The translations under genes were made by a program, and so were the position numbers. A stretch of DNA of 64,000 nt from Polaribacter sp. Hel_I_88 (lineage in GTDB: Bacteria; Bacteroidota; Bacteroidia; Flavobacteriales; Flavobacteriaceae). Of this stretch, positions 25,072-34,283 are shown in pieces. Positions within the stretch are counted from its first letter, which is position 1. Each line of letters opens with the position of its first letter. The notes beneath the pieces were generated by a model. That model had not been told where the DNA came from. It worked only from the letters and a program-made list of their open reading frames with translations, and searched no databases. The stretch lies in NCBI RefSeq assembly GCF_000687935.1, contig NZ_JHZZ01000001.1, positions 744,001-808,000 on the forward strand. The letters run 5' to 3'.

Positions 25072-25578
25072 TTAAAGATGTTTTTCAAATTTACCAAAGC
25101 AATATTTATTATCAAAAATATTAGTTATTGCTTTTACTAATAATTTTGCTTTTTTTCTTTTTTTTATAGGAATGAATACTTGATGTACTCCAGAATTTCC
25201 TTTATCATAAGTAAGCTGAATAAAAATACATACTTCACTTCCTAAAAAAAAGTCATTTGAATCAATACTTTCATATTTATTATTCCCCTTAGATAAATAC
25301 AATACTTTGAGTAAATTTCTTTCTTTTAAAATTGCTAAAACTTTCGCATTTTTTAATTCATTCGTTTTGATATCTCCACATTGTTGTTCTGTGAAGTCTT
25401 CAACATCATAAAATAATGGATATATTCCAATAGAAAATGCCTTATTTGGTATTATTAAACTAATTTGTAATGATTCTTTATCATCCATTAACTCTCTTAA
25501 AACCTCATTTCGTGAAATTATATTTTGAGAATATAAATTTGATATAGAAAAGATTAATAAAAATACAATTTTCTTCAT
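25072..25578 (-). CDS. Hypothetical secreted protein
   Basis: I do not recognise this 168-residue protein. It has a signal peptide MKKIVFLLIFSISNLYSQN and a mature part with several beta-strand-like segments (SLQISLIIP, AFSIGIYPLFYD, VCIFIQLTYDKG). It has two cysteines near EQQCGD and NKYCFG that could form a disulfide. No catalytic motif is seen. It lies 10 bases upstream of the carbonic anhydrase family gene and may share its transcript. Its A/T content and style match its neighbours, so there is no sign of recent transfer. Confidence 0.65.
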   Translation of the reverse strand: MKKIVFLLIFSISNLYSQNIISRNEVLRELMDDKESLQISLIIPNKAFSIGIYPLFYDVEDFTEQQCGDIKTNELKNAKVLAILKERNLLKVLYLSKGNNKYESIDSNDFFLGSEVCIFIQLTYDKGNSGVHQVFIPIKKRKKAKLLVKAITNIFDNKYCFGKFEKHL

Positions 25579-25595
25579 ACAATTTCCAGTCAGTT

Positions 25596-25630
25596 TTCTC
25601 TTCCCTTTGGGAAGAATAAGATGGGCATTT
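25596..25630 (+). repeat. CTTCCCTTTGGGAAG intergenic repeat, copy 2
   Basis: TCTCTTCCCTTTGGGAAGA followed by ATAAGATGGGCA corresponds to the element at 1696-1731 on the other strand. It fills the gap between the response regulator stop and the next gene. Confidence 0.7.
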
Positions 25631-25631
25631 T

Positions 25632-26363
25632 TTACTTAAAATAACTTAACAAATTACTCTTTTGCGAAGCAGAAACCAAAATTTCTTTTCCACTAGAAAC
25701 AATTACACTTCCTCCTTTTCCTTTTTTGTATTTTACAATTTCGTTTACGTTTACTAAATACGATTTATGGATTCTTGCAAACGTATGTTCTTTTAAAGCT
25801 TCTTCAAAATACTTTAAGGTTTTACTAACTAATTTTTTGGTATTCGCTAAATGAATTTCGGTATAATTATCATCTGCTTTGCAAAAAATTATATCGTTAA
25901 TATCTAAAACTTCAAACCCATCTTGTTGTGGAATGGTAATTTTTCCTTTAGCAGCATTGGTTTTTGGTGTTAATATTTGATGCTGCAATTCGTTCTCCTT
26001 TTCTTTGATTTGCGTTACAATATTTACGGCTTTTATCAACTCATCTATAGAAATTGGTTTTAGTAAATAATAACTTGCGTGGTTGTTTAACGCTTCAATG
26101 GCATAATGATCGTAAGCTGTTACAAAAACGGTTTCGAACGTTCTGTTTTCTACTTTTTCTAACAAATCGAAAGCGTTGCCAAAAGGCATTTCTACATCTA
26201 AAAAAACCAAATCTAATTCGTGTTTTTGAATCAGTTTGTAGGCTTCGTCAATATTGCTTGCTTCCCCCAACAATTGGACAGTTGGGCAGTATTTTTCGAT
26301 ATAATTACGCAGAATTTCTCTGCTTAATTGTTCGTCTTCTACTAATATGGCTTTTAATTTCAT
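25632..26363 (-). CDS. LytTR family response regulator
   Basis: This 243-residue regulator has an N-terminal receiver domain (1-120) with phospho-acceptor Asp56 in LVFLDVEMP and K106 in LLKPIS. The C-terminal LytTR DNA-binding domain (about 140-243) contains FCKADDNYTEIHL, FARIHKSYLVNVNEI and VSASQKSNLL. The partner kinase is most likely the TPR histidine kinase at 26745-28934, which lacks a receiver. The two are separated by 381 bases of repeats rather than being adjacent. Confidence 0.95.
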   Translation of the reverse strand: MKLKAILVEDEQLSREILRNYIEKYCPTVQLLGEASNIDEAYKLIQKHELDLVFLDVEMPFGNAFDLLEKVENRTFETVFVTAYDHYAIEALNNHASYYLLKPISIDELIKAVNIVTQIKEKENELQHQILTPKTNAAKGKITIPQQDGFEVLDINDIIFCKADDNYTEIHLANTKKLVSKTLKYFEEALKEHTFARIHKSYLVNVNEIVKYKKGKGGSVIVSSGKEILVSASQKSNLLSYFK

Positions 26364-26375
26364 GGATTATTTTTT

Positions 26376-26585
26376 GACACGGATTTCACGGAATTTCACA
26401 GATTTATGTGGATAAAATTACACAGAGATTCACAGAGTTTTTTCACAGAGATCCTCGGAGATTTTTTACAAGAATTTCACTGATTTTCACAGATTTTTGT
26501 GGTTTTAATTACACAGAGACTTACAGAGTTTTTTCATGGAGATTCACAGAGTTTTTTTGACAAGGATTTCACGGATATCTCAGAT
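26376..26585. repeat. Tandem repeat of about 92 bp, 2.3 copies
   Basis: Units begin at 26376, 26467 and 26559 with GAC(A)AxGGATTTCAC-like sequence. Each has GATTTCAC..., a TTTCACAGATTT block, ATTACACAGAGA and (T)CACAGAGTTTTTT in the same order. The CACAGAGTTTTTT half-unit is also repeated within each unit. No reading frame is conserved. It lies between the response regulator and the kinase genes. Confidence 0.8.
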
Positions 26586-26744
26586 TATAATTGTTAAACC
26601 AAATTTAGATTCTGATAAATTACATTTTTTTCTCTTTTCTCTTTTCTCTTCTCTTTTTTCTATCATCTTTATTCTTATATCTTGTCTCCTGTTTCCCTTT
26701 AATCTTGTCTCTTTTATTTACTGAAAACTGAAACTGAAAACTGT
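26586..26744. other. Pyrimidine-rich gap between repeat array and kinase
   Basis: This 159-base stretch holds a CT-rich run (TTTTCTCTTTTCTCTT...) and two TCTTGTCTC segments (26678-26720). The phrase ATCTTGTCTCxTGTTTCC recurs at 63772-63794. No gene or clear promoter is visible. Confidence 0.5.
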
Positions 26745-28934
26745 CTACTTCTTTTTTAATAGCAACTCAACCTTTGTTCCTTCTCCATTTTTATCAACAT
26801 CTACAATGTTTACAGAAATGCGTTCTTTATACATATCATTTAAAATTGAGATCCTATTTTTTATAGTGCTCATTCCTTTTGATTTTTGTTTTAACTGATT
26901 TTTTGTCTTTAATTCCTGCGATTTTTTACGTCCAATTCCATCATCCATAATTACAATGGAAATAGTTTCGTTGTCTTTTATATTGATAGAAATTTCTAAA
27001 TTTCCTTTTGTTGTTCTGTATCGTAAACCATGCCAAATAGCATTTTCAATATAAGGTTGCAACAACATTGGCGGAATTGAAAACTGTTCTAAATCAATAT
27101 TTTTATCGATGTTTATTTGATAATCGAACTTATCTTTAAAACGATTATGTTCTAATTTTACATACAATTCTAACAACTCAATTTCTTTGATTAAAGGAAT
27201 AAAATCTTCATCAGAATTTTCTAAAACAGCACGCATTAATGCCGAAAATTCACTTAAATATCTATTTGCATTTCTTTCGTCATTTACAGCAATAAAACTA
27301 TTTACAGAGTTTAACGCATTAAAAATAAAATGCGGATTCATTTGAGAACGCATCGATTTTAAAGCCAATAAATTATTGGCTAATTTTTGTTGTTTATTGG
27401 TTCTCACCATAAAATACAACACCAGAATCATCAGTAAAAAACCACCACATAATGCATAGATTAGTATCCGTTGTTTTTCGTTGCTTTCTTCAGATAATTT
27501 TTGATCTACATAAGCCAAATTAATTTTACTTTGGGTTAATTCTTTGTCTTTCTCTAAACTTGCAATTCGGTTTTGATTGTCGGCAATTTTTTTAGCAAAA
27601 CGTTCTGCTTGCTGAATTTCTTGTTGTTTTCTAACATATAAAGAATCTACCAAAGAAACATATTCTTTGTAATTTTTTAAAGCTTTTTCATTCTCACCAA
27701 GATTTGTAAAAGCTTCCGAAATTTTTCTGGTCGCATCTTTTTCAACTACAATATCGTTCTTTTCTTTGGCATCATTTTTACTCTTTTCTAAAAACGGAAT
27801 TGCATTCTCATAATCTTCTTTTTGTAAATACGCACGTCCTATTTTATAATTTATTTTTTGTGAAGTGATGGAATCCTCAACTACAGTTCCTGAAATTGCA
27901 TTTTTATTTTTCGCTTTTTCTAAACTCTTTTTTCGTAGTTTAATTTCATCATCAAAACGCCTGTTATTATTATAAAAATCAGCAACTTTTTCTTCTTCTT
28001 TTAAAGCTCTTTCAGGATTTTCTTTGGCAGCAAGATTCATAGAATTGATAAATGAATTTTCTGCTTTGCTAGTATTTCCTTGAGCTGCATATACATCTCC
28101 AATTTTGGAACTGATATCTATAATTTTAGAAGTTATGGAGTTTACTTCAGCAATTTGTAACGCTTTTTGATAATTACTATTCGCTTCTTTAAATTTTTTA
28201 GTGGCAAAATTAAGATCCCCTAAAGCTTCAAAAACTTGAATTTCTTCAAAATTACTTAATTCTTCTTTTTTTAATTCTTGATATGTTTTTGCACTTTCAT
28301 CATAGTCTTTTGCTAAAAACTGTGCTTTTGCTAACGATATTTTGGTAGTTACTTCCTCTTTAATTTGAATCGACAATTTGTAGTTATTTATTGCCAAATC
28401 GTATTGTTTCCAAAATAGATAAATATCACCTAAAAGATAATAAGTAGTTGCATTTCTTTTTTTATTTTGATTATTTTCTAACGCTTTTTCTATAAACAAC
28501 AGACTTTTTTCGATATCTTTTTTCTGATAAAACTTAGCAGAATCTATATGTTGTAAGTAAAAATCATTTTGAGCAGATTTGCTTCTCGATTTTAGAAATG
28601 AGTTGCTTTTATCAACATAATCTTCCACAATAATTTTAATGTCTTCACTTGATGTTAATCGATGATACACCGTTTCAAAATCTGGATGAGAAACCCTGAT
28701 TTCATCGCCAACTTTAGCTTTAATAATGTATCTTCCTACAACATCTGGAAATGTATAAAATTTTCCATTAGCATCAATTTGAACATTTTTTACAATCTTA
28801 TTTTTGTTTTCATCAACAATCGTAATTCGCACAGAAAATTCAACACCTCTTTGAGTTATAATGTTTTCTTGCGCAAAAACACTTGAAAAACTCAAGCATA
28901 AAAAAAGAATGAATATGTATATTTTTTGTTTCAC
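26745..28934 (-). CDS. Membrane sensor histidine kinase with TPR domain (LytS-type kinase core)
   Basis: This 729-residue kinase has a signal peptide, a short beta-domain (about 25-115) and a TPR array (about 130-430, with YYLLGDIYLFWKQYDLAINNYK and FEALGDLNFATKKFKEANSNY). A coiled coil (445-485) and one membrane helix (LIYALCGGFLLMILVLYFMV, about 488-507) follow. The His_kinase core has MNPHFIFNALNSVNSF with the phospho-His (about 538), and an ATP site with IENAIWHGLRYR and MDDGIGRK. It likely phosphorylates the LytTR regulator nearby. It starts 2 bases after the carboxypeptidase-like-domain gene, so those two are cotranscribed. Confidence 0.93.
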   Translation of the reverse strand: MKQKIYIFILFLCLSFSSVFAQENIITQRGVEFSVRITIVDENKNKIVKNVQIDANGKFYTFPDVVGRYIIKAKVGDEIRVSHPDFETVYHRLTSSEDIKIIVEDYVDKSNSFLKSRSKSAQNDFYLQHIDSAKFYQKKDIEKSLLFIEKALENNQNKKRNATTYYLLGDIYLFWKQYDLAINNYKLSIQIKEEVTTKISLAKAQFLAKDYDESAKTYQELKKEELSNFEEIQVFEALGDLNFATKKFKEANSNYQKALQIAEVNSITSKIIDISSKIGDVYAAQGNTSKAENSFINSMNLAAKENPERALKEEEKVADFYNNNRRFDDEIKLRKKSLEKAKNKNAISGTVVEDSITSQKINYKIGRAYLQKEDYENAIPFLEKSKNDAKEKNDIVVEKDATRKISEAFTNLGENEKALKNYKEYVSLVDSLYVRKQQEIQQAERFAKKIADNQNRIASLEKDKELTQSKINLAYVDQKLSEESNEKQRILIYALCGGFLLMILVLYFMVRTNKQQKLANNLLALKSMRSQMNPHFIFNALNSVNSFIAVNDERNANRYLSEFSALMRAVLENSDEDFIPLIKEIELLELYVKLEHNRFKDKFDYQINIDKNIDLEQFSIPPMLLQPYIENAIWHGLRYRTTKGNLEISINIKDNETISIVIMDDGIGRKKSQELKTKNQLKQKSKGMSTIKNRISILNDMYKERISVNIVDVDKNGEGTKVELLLKKK

Positions 28935-28936
28935 TA

Positions 28937-29653
28937 CTATTTTTTGTTTTCTTTACTTCTAAATAAATTTCCAATCCATCTAAATACATTTGGAGTTTTA
29001 TGAACTGAAACATAACCAACTGTAATAACTTCACCTAATTGAGATGGATCTTCCAACATTTCTATAACCAAAGGCTTTTTAATTTTTAAAACATCAACTT
29101 CTTGTGTTTTAAACCCTAGATAAGAAAAAACTAATATAACCGACTTTTGCTTTGTATTTGGTATTTTGATTGAAAAATTTCCATCAAAATCTGTTTCTGT
29201 ACCAATATTTGTATTTTTCAGAACGATAGAAACTCCTGGTAAATTGCCATAATTATCTTTTACAGTTCCTTTAAGGTTGATAAATTTCTCTACACTATCT
29301 TTCTTAATAATAAATTTTCCTTTAACATGATTTCTTACTTCTATAGCATCTTTTTTAGCTTGTGCAAAAACAGGTTCTGAAACCGAAATTGCAGTAACTA
29401 AAGCTACACTTGCTGCAATCTTTGTAAAATTATTATCCTCATTTGTTTTAATTTCTTTGTGTAGTTGACTTGTTTTAAAACGACCACAAACACCTTCTTT
29501 GCCCAACACTTTTTTTGTGATAGCAGCAATTGATAAATTTGTAAAATCAATTACTTCTTTATTACAACTTTTACAAAATCTTCCTTTTTCAGTAGCTGTC
29601 ATTTTATTCCAGTTTTCGTGACAAGGTTTGGGAATAGTTAGTTGATATTTCAT
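28937..29653 (-). CDS. Membrane protein with N-terminal Cys motif and carboxypeptidase-like domain
   Basis: This 238-residue protein starts at MKYQLTIPKPCHENWNKM; the upstream 20 residues of the open frame lack this conserved beginning. Residues 11-55 hold CHENW...GRFCKSCNKEVIDFTNLS, a zinc-ribbon-like motif recurrent in Bacteroidota. A hydrophobic segment lies at about 80-98 (AASVALVTAISVSEPVFA). C-terminal to it is a CarboxypepD_reg-like domain (about 125-210) ending LGEVITVGY, the phrase that opens SusC plugs, but no receptor follows. Its kinase neighbour is 2 bases away, so it may pass an envelope signal to the kinase. The role is inferred. Confidence 0.8.
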   Translation of the reverse strand: MKYQLTIPKPCHENWNKMTATEKGRFCKSCNKEVIDFTNLSIAAITKKVLGKEGVCGRFKTSQLHKEIKTNEDNNFTKIAASVALVTAISVSEPVFAQAKKDAIEVRNHVKGKFIIKKDSVEKFINLKGTVKDNYGNLPGVSIVLKNTNIGTETDFDGNFSIKIPNTKQKSVILVFSYLGFKTQEVDVLKIKKPLVIEMLEDPSQLGEVITVGYVSVHKTPNVFRWIGNLFRSKENKK

Positions 29654-29868
29654 ATTTAAAGCTTTAAATTCATTGTAAACATACACAGAAATCAACAACC
29701 AAAAAAACAGCAAAACTCAATAATAGCTTATAAAAAACCTGAATTATGGCTCTTTACTAATTACCTACTATCGTTTACGCATTCAAAATACCATTTCACT
29801 CATTCTAGTTTTTTCAAGAAAAAAGTTGATGTTAAGTTTGAACGAATTTAACATTAAAAATAAATACG

Positions 29869-30567
29869 ATGAAACACTTAAAACTTATTTTCTTTCTACT
29901 TTTTACAACCGCAATTTTAGCACAATCAACTACCCAAAAACCTTTTATAGAAGTTACAGGAACTGCCGAAATTGAAATTGTACCTAATGAGATTTATTTA
30001 GACATCAGCATCAAAGAACGCACAGAAAAAGGAAAAAAACTAACGCTTGACTTTTTAGAAAACCAATTGAAAACAGTGTTAAAATCAATTGGTATTCCAG
30101 AAACAAACCTTTCAATTTCTGATGTAAATGCAGTGTTAGCAAAAACAGGTTGGTGGACTGAAGAAATATTTTCTGTGGCAAATTACAGCTTAAAGGTAAA
30201 TGGAGCAGGTAAATTGAAACAGCTTTTTGAAAACTTTAAAAAGTTAGAAATTTCTGATGTACATATTGTAAAAGCTACACATTCTGACCTTATCAACATT
30301 AAAAAGAAAAACAGAATTAAAGCCATAAAAGTTGCCAAAGAAAAAGCAGATTATTTGCTAAATGCCATTGGCGAACAAACAGGAAAACCAATAATCATCA
30401 ATGAATTAGCGAATAATAATCAAGATTTTACAAACGTAAATTACTTAAACAATCGCTCTAATTTTTCTAAAATAGAAGTTACAGGATATGGTGTTAAAAA
30501 TAAAACTGTAGAATTTAAAATGATAAAAATTACCTCATCCATTTATGTGAAATTTGAGATAAAATAA
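29869..30567 (+). CDS. SIMPL (DUF541) domain secreted protein
   Basis: This 232-residue protein has a signal peptide (FLLFTTAILAQ) and a SIMPL domain throughout. IEVTGTAEIEIVPNEIYLDISI is the typical opening, and the conserved late helix AIKVAKEKADYLLNAIGEQTGKP is present. E. coli YggE is the best-known relative and lessens oxidative stress effects; the mechanism is unknown. It stands alone, divergent from the kinase operon. The usual tail after the domain is shortened. Confidence 0.9.
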   Translation: MKHLKLIFFLLFTTAILAQSTTQKPFIEVTGTAEIEIVPNEIYLDISIKERTEKGKKLTLDFLENQLKTVLKSIGIPETNLSISDVNAVLAKTGWWTEEIFSVANYSLKVNGAGKLKQLFENFKKLEISDVHIVKATHSDLINIKKKNRIKAIKVAKEKADYLLNAIGEQTGKPIIINELANNNQDFTNVNYLNNRSNFSKIEVTGYGVKNKTVEFKMIKITSSIYVKFEIK

Positions 30568-30627
30568 ATGGTAGCTTTTTGGATTATTAAGCTTTTGGTA
30601 ATTAAGTTAAATTGGAAATAAACAAAT

Positions 30628-30656
30628 AAAAGATTGCTTCGTTCCTCGCAAAGACA
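30628..30656. repeat. Fragment of GATTGCTTCGTTCC...GCAA(A/T)GAC repeat
   Basis: AGATTGCTTCGTTCCTCGCA then AAGACAT matches a well-known flavobacterial intergenic phrase. A related GAGATTGC...GCAATGACAG is found in the loop of the element at 24388-24537. Only one clear arm is visible here, so this is probably a decayed copy. Confidence 0.4.
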
Positions 30657-30705
30657 TTATCCTAATTCCTCTCAAAAAAACTTGACAAAAGGTTTAAGAA
30701 ATCTT

Positions 30706-31554
30706 TTAATTCAACACTAATTTTTGTCCGATAGAAATTGTATTGTCTTTAAGATTGTTCAGCTTTTTTAAAACAGGCACAGAAACACCAAATTTTCTAC
30801 CAATGGAATATAAAGTATCTCCTTTTTCTACCTCGTAGAATTTTGGTTCGGTTTTTTGAATAACGGTTGGTTTTTCGAAAGATTCACCATCATTCAAAGC
30901 TAAAATTTCTTTTGAATACGCTTTTTTTGAAACCTTATCAAATTCGTATAATTTATAATCTTTGATAATTTTAATCAATTTTGCAGGATATTTTGGATCG
31001 GTTGCATACCCCGCTTTTTTTAAGCCATTTGCCCATCTTTTATAATCGCTCATTTTATAATCGAACAAAAAAGCATAACGTCTTCTTTGGGTTAAAAACA
31101 ACGAATGATCGTTATAAGAAGTTTCTGGATATACGTATTTTCTAAAACATTCACCTTTTTCATCATCATCATGATAAACACGTTCGCCTGTCCAACCTGT
31201 GTGGCATTTTATCCCAAAATGATTGTTAGATTTTAACGCCAATTCGCTTCTACCTTTGCCAGATTCTAAAATTCCTTGTGCTAATGTAATACTTGCAGGA
31301 ATTTTATATTCGTGCATTTCTTTGACTGCAATTGGTGCATATTTTCTAATATAATCAATTGTATAGGTGTTTAAACTAGGATTCCTTTTTACCAATTTCT
31401 TGGTTAGTTCCTTTTCGTTTACAGAAGGTAAATCAACTGGTTCTGGCTCTACAATTACAACTCCAGGGTTTTCTTTGTTTACAACTGTTTTTTTAGCTCC
31501 ACAACTGGCTAAAAACAATATTGAACATAAAATAAAGATTCCTTTTAACTTCAT
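30706..31554 (-). CDS. Glucosaminidase (GH73) lipoprotein with LysM
   Basis: This peptidoglycan hydrolase has 282 residues: a lipoprotein signal (LFLASC, Cys18), a glucosaminidase domain (about 70-215) with ASITLAQGILESGKGRSELA containing the catalytic Glu, NNHFGIKCHTGW and GLKKAGYATDPKYPAKL, and a C-terminal LysM (about 236-281, YEVEKGDTLYSIGRKFGV). It should cleave N-acetylglucosamine linkages during cell wall turnover. Its start overlaps the preceding gene's stop by four bases (ATGA). Confidence 0.93.
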   Translation of the reverse strand: MKLKGIFILCSILFLASCGAKKTVVNKENPGVVIVEPEPVDLPSVNEKELTKKLVKRNPSLNTYTIDYIRKYAPIAVKEMHEYKIPASITLAQGILESGKGRSELALKSNNHFGIKCHTGWTGERVYHDDDEKGECFRKYVYPETSYNDHSLFLTQRRRYAFLFDYKMSDYKRWANGLKKAGYATDPKYPAKLIKIIKDYKLYEFDKVSKKAYSKEILALNDGESFEKPTVIQKTEPKFYEVEKGDTLYSIGRKFGVSVPVLKKLNNLKDNTISIGQKLVLN

Positions 31555-32510
31555 GACACCTTAATTAATTCTTGATTATTAGCCCTTAACTTTCTGTTGA
31601 TGCCATCAATTCCCTGCAAACCTCCTGTGTGAATTACCAGAATTTTAGAACCTTCAGCAAAAAAATCTTTTTTAACTAAATCTAGCACACCAAATACCAT
31701 TTTACCTGTATAAATAGGATCTAACAAAACATCGGTTTTATCTTTAAAATCGTTTATAAAGCTGATTAATTCCTCAGTATATTTTGCATAACCACCAAAG
31801 TGATATTTTTTCTGCAAGCTCCAATTTTTTCTATTAATGGTATATTTTTTTATTTCTTCTGATAAAAAATTTCCTTTTAATGCAGGGAAACCAAGAACTT
31901 TTTGCTTTTTACTAATGGAATTTATCAACCCAGCAACTGTGCCTCCAGTTCCTAAACAAGAGCAAATAACATTAAATTTTTTATCTTCTTTGGTTAGAAT
32001 TTCTTCACAACCTTTTACAGCCAAAAGATTTGTTCCTCCTTCAGGAATCAAATAAAAATCGCCCCATTTGTTTTTTAATTTCTCAATAAACCCAAAAGAA
32101 GTTTTTTGTCGATATTCTTCTCTAGAAACAAATTGAAACTTCATGCCATTATTGTGCGCTTCTCTTAACGTAGCATTTTCCTCTAATGTTTTTTCGAGTT
32201 TTTTGCCTAATTCTTCTCCTCTTATAATCCCAAAAGTTTTAAAACCCGAAATATTACCAGCAACTGCAGTAGCTACAATATGGTTAGAATACGCACCTCC
32301 AAAGGTTAATAAACTCTTCTTTTTTAATTTTTTGGCTTCTTTAAGGTTGTACTTTAGTTTTCTGAATTTATTACCAGAAACAAAAGGATGAATTAAATCT
32401 TCTCTTTTAATAAAGAGCTCAATCTTTTTATCCTCCAAAACAGGAAGATGAATTTGTTGATTCTCACTGGTAATCGAATCGTTAAAAAGAGTGTTATCTA
32501 TCTTTACCAA
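31551..32510 (-). CDS. PLP-dependent ACC deaminase / D-cysteine desulfhydrase family protein
   Basis: This 319-residue fold-type II PLP enzyme has HPFVSGNKFRKLKYNL with the PLP lysine (about 51), LTFGGAYSNH, CLGTGGTVAGLI and a late IHTGGLQG. Family members deaminate 1-aminocyclopropane-1-carboxylate or release sulfide from D-cysteine. In bacteria without ethylene-related biology the D-cysteine desulfhydrase role is more common. Substrate is not decided here. Overlap with the glucosaminidase lipoprotein indicates a two-gene operon with no obvious functional link. Confidence 0.9.
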   Translation of the reverse strand: MVKIDNTLFNDSITSENQQIHLPVLEDKKIELFIKREDLIHPFVSGNKFRKLKYNLKEAKKLKKKSLLTFGGAYSNHIVATAVAGNISGFKTFGIIRGEELGKKLEKTLEENATLREAHNNGMKFQFVSREEYRQKTSFGFIEKLKNKWGDFYLIPEGGTNLLAVKGCEEILTKEDKKFNVICSCLGTGGTVAGLINSISKKQKVLGFPALKGNFLSEEIKKYTINRKNWSLQKKYHFGGYAKYTEELISFINDFKDKTDVLLDPIYTGKMVFGVLDLVKKDFFAEGSKILVIHTGGLQGIDGINRKLRANNQELIKVS

Positions 32511-32650
32511 AAAAATAAGTTTAACTGCAAAAATATAGAAAGTTTATGGGTTAATCAATTTTTAAACTTTTTAGAATCAGAAAAAAATAGTATTTGATTT
32601 TAAAAAAATAAAAGACGAACTTCGCTAAGAATCAATAAAATAAAACTTGT

Positions 32651-33517
32651 ATGACAGCAACCGAACTTATCAGTAAAGTTTTTTTACCTATTTCTTTAGC
32701 TATAATTATGCTAGGAATGGGCATGACTTTAATTCCTGATGATTTTAAACGGATTTTTAAATACCCAAAAGCTATTTTTATTGGGTTGACGAATCAGCTT
32801 ATTTTGCTACCAATTGTAGGTTTTTTATTAGCAATTGCTTTCGATTTAAATCCAATTATGGCAGTTGGTTTGATGATTTTAGCTTCTTGCCCTGGAGGCC
32901 CAACAAGTAATTTAATAACCCAAGTTTGCAAAGGAAACATTGCCTTATCTGTTACCTTAACTGCCTTTGCAAGTTTTATTAGTATTTTACTAATTCCCTT
33001 TATAATAAGTTACGCTTTGCATTATTTTGGCACAAATACAGCTGCAACTATAGCATTACCAATTCTTGATACTATTTTACAAATTATGGTGATTACTGTA
33101 ATTCCGATTTCTGTTGGAATGCTAATTCGTAATTACAAAGCTAGTTTCGCAAAAAGAATGGAAAAACCAATGAGAACAGCGTCTACCGTAATTTTTATCT
33201 TGGTTTTTATGGCAGTTTTAGTCGCTAATAAAAACATGTTGGTTGCTGGAATGAAAGAAGCAGGTTTGGTTACTTTACTTTTAAATATAATTACAATGGC
33301 TTTGGGTTATTGTACTGCAAAACTTTTTAAGTTAGATATAAAAAGTAGCATTTCTATTATGATTGAAAGTGGCATTCAAAATGGAACATTGGCTTTAGTA
33401 ATTGCAGCTTCTATTTTAAATAATGTAGAAATGGGAATTCCAATTGGTGTATATGCCATTTGGATGTTTATTACTGGCGGAATTTTAATGTGGTATTTTG
33501 GAAGGAAGAAATCTTAA
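32651..33517 (+). CDS. Bile acid:sodium symporter (BASS) family transporter
   Basis: This 288-residue membrane protein has about nine or ten hydrophobic helices. It carries the BASS signatures IMLGMGMTL, LILASCPGGPTSN and ESGIQNGTLALVIA. BASS proteins take up organic anions with sodium; in marine bacteria the substrates include pantoate, pyruvate-like acids and bile-acid analogues. The actual substrate is unknown. It stands alone, directly upstream of the cassette-like region. Confidence 0.92.
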   Translation: MTATELISKVFLPISLAIIMLGMGMTLIPDDFKRIFKYPKAIFIGLTNQLILLPIVGFLLAIAFDLNPIMAVGLMILASCPGGPTSNLITQVCKGNIALSVTLTAFASFISILLIPFIISYALHYFGTNTAATIALPILDTILQIMVITVIPISVGMLIRNYKASFAKRMEKPMRTASTVIFILVFMAVLVANKNMLVAGMKEAGLVTLLLNIITMALGYCTAKLFKLDIKSSISIMIESGIQNGTLALVIAASILNNVEMGIPIGVYAIWMFITGGILMWYFGRKKS

Positions 33518-33594
33518 ATAAATAAATTATATTTACAGAGAAATAATCAATTTAAATTATGATGTCCAGTTTAATTTAAGGGATATACGTACTA

Positions 33595-33625
33595 AAAGTT
33601 GTTATATAACGAGTTGGCAACAAGC
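33595..33625 (+). repeat. Cassette boundary site A
   Basis: TTATATAACGAGTTGGCAAC (within 33600-33622) stands just before the lipoprotein gene. GTTGGCAAC here is the exact inverted repeat of GTTGCCAAC just after that gene (34288-34296). The flanking TTATA block is shared with the right end of site B. GTTATATAAC at its left is itself palindromic. Confidence 0.65.
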
Positions 33626-33640
33626 AAAAATGAGAACATT

Positions 33641-34282
33641 ATGAGAAAAATAATTAAACCTTTATTATTGCTAACATCACTTTTGATAATATATTCTTGT
33701 AATCCTGAAATTGATATATTTGGAGGAAATGAACATTTCAAATTTTCTAGTTCAGATGAAATTTATTTGTTTAAAGATTATAATAAAGTCGGAGAAATAA
33801 GGCAGTTTATTAATGAAAATAATAGAATTGTTAATTTTGAAATTGAGAGATATAAAATTGAAAAAGAATCTTCTGGATTTCTTTCCCCAGCAAAGATGTA
33901 TTATTATGATAATTTAGTAATAATTTTGAAACTGACTGAAATAAATTCAGAAGTCTGTAATAAAATCATCATTTCTATTTCAAAAAGCAAAGAAGGAAAA
34001 TTAGGTAATAGTATTTCTATTCCATCATCTACTGAAAATTCTTGTGGTGGAATTAAATTTCAGTATAAAATCCCTGAACCAATTGAATACGAAATCAATG
34101 AAATGAAGATTGGAAATATTACATATGAAAGTGTTTTGACATTTGAAGGTAAAGGAGGTCTAATTAACTATTTATCATTTTTTGAAAAATCAGAAGTTAA
34201 TAAAGTTTATTTTGACTTAAAAAAAGGAATTATTGGTTTTGATGATTCTGAAAGTAATACGAAATTTAGAATTATGAATTAA
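33641..34282 (+). CDS. Orphan lipoprotein in cassette-like unit 1
   Basis: I do not recognise this 213-residue protein. The start MRKIIKPLLLLTSLLIIYSC gives a lipoprotein signal with the lipid-carrying Cys at 20; the open frame extends 14 residues upstream, without signal character and within the boundary site. The mature part is beta-rich, with FKFSSSDEIYLFKDYNKVGEI, two CG/VC cysteines (VCNKII and SCGGIKFQ) and a glycine-rich FEGKGGLINY. No known domain. It is flanked by a 9-base inverted repeat and separated from the next orphan gene by a structured spacer. Most likely envelope-located; function unknown. Confidence 0.7.
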   Translation: MRKIIKPLLLLTSLLIIYSCNPEIDIFGGNEHFKFSSSDEIYLFKDYNKVGEIRQFINENNRIVNFEIERYKIEKESSGFLSPAKMYYYDNLVIILKLTEINSEVCNKIIISISKSKEGKLGNSISIPSSTENSCGGIKFQYKIPEPIEYEINEMKIGNITYESVLTFEGKGGLINYLSFFEKSEVNKVYFDLKKGIIGFDDSESNTKFRIMN

Positions 34283-34283
34283 A

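Noticed and set aside
26376..26585. CRISPR array from the repeated CACAGAG blocks
   Set aside because: The units are adjacent tandem copies of about 92 bases with no unique spacers of even length, and no cas genes are near.
26536..26724. 62-residue plus-strand hydrophobic frame
   Set aside because: It is the translation of tandem repeats and a CT-rich run, which gives Phe/Leu/Ser by composition.
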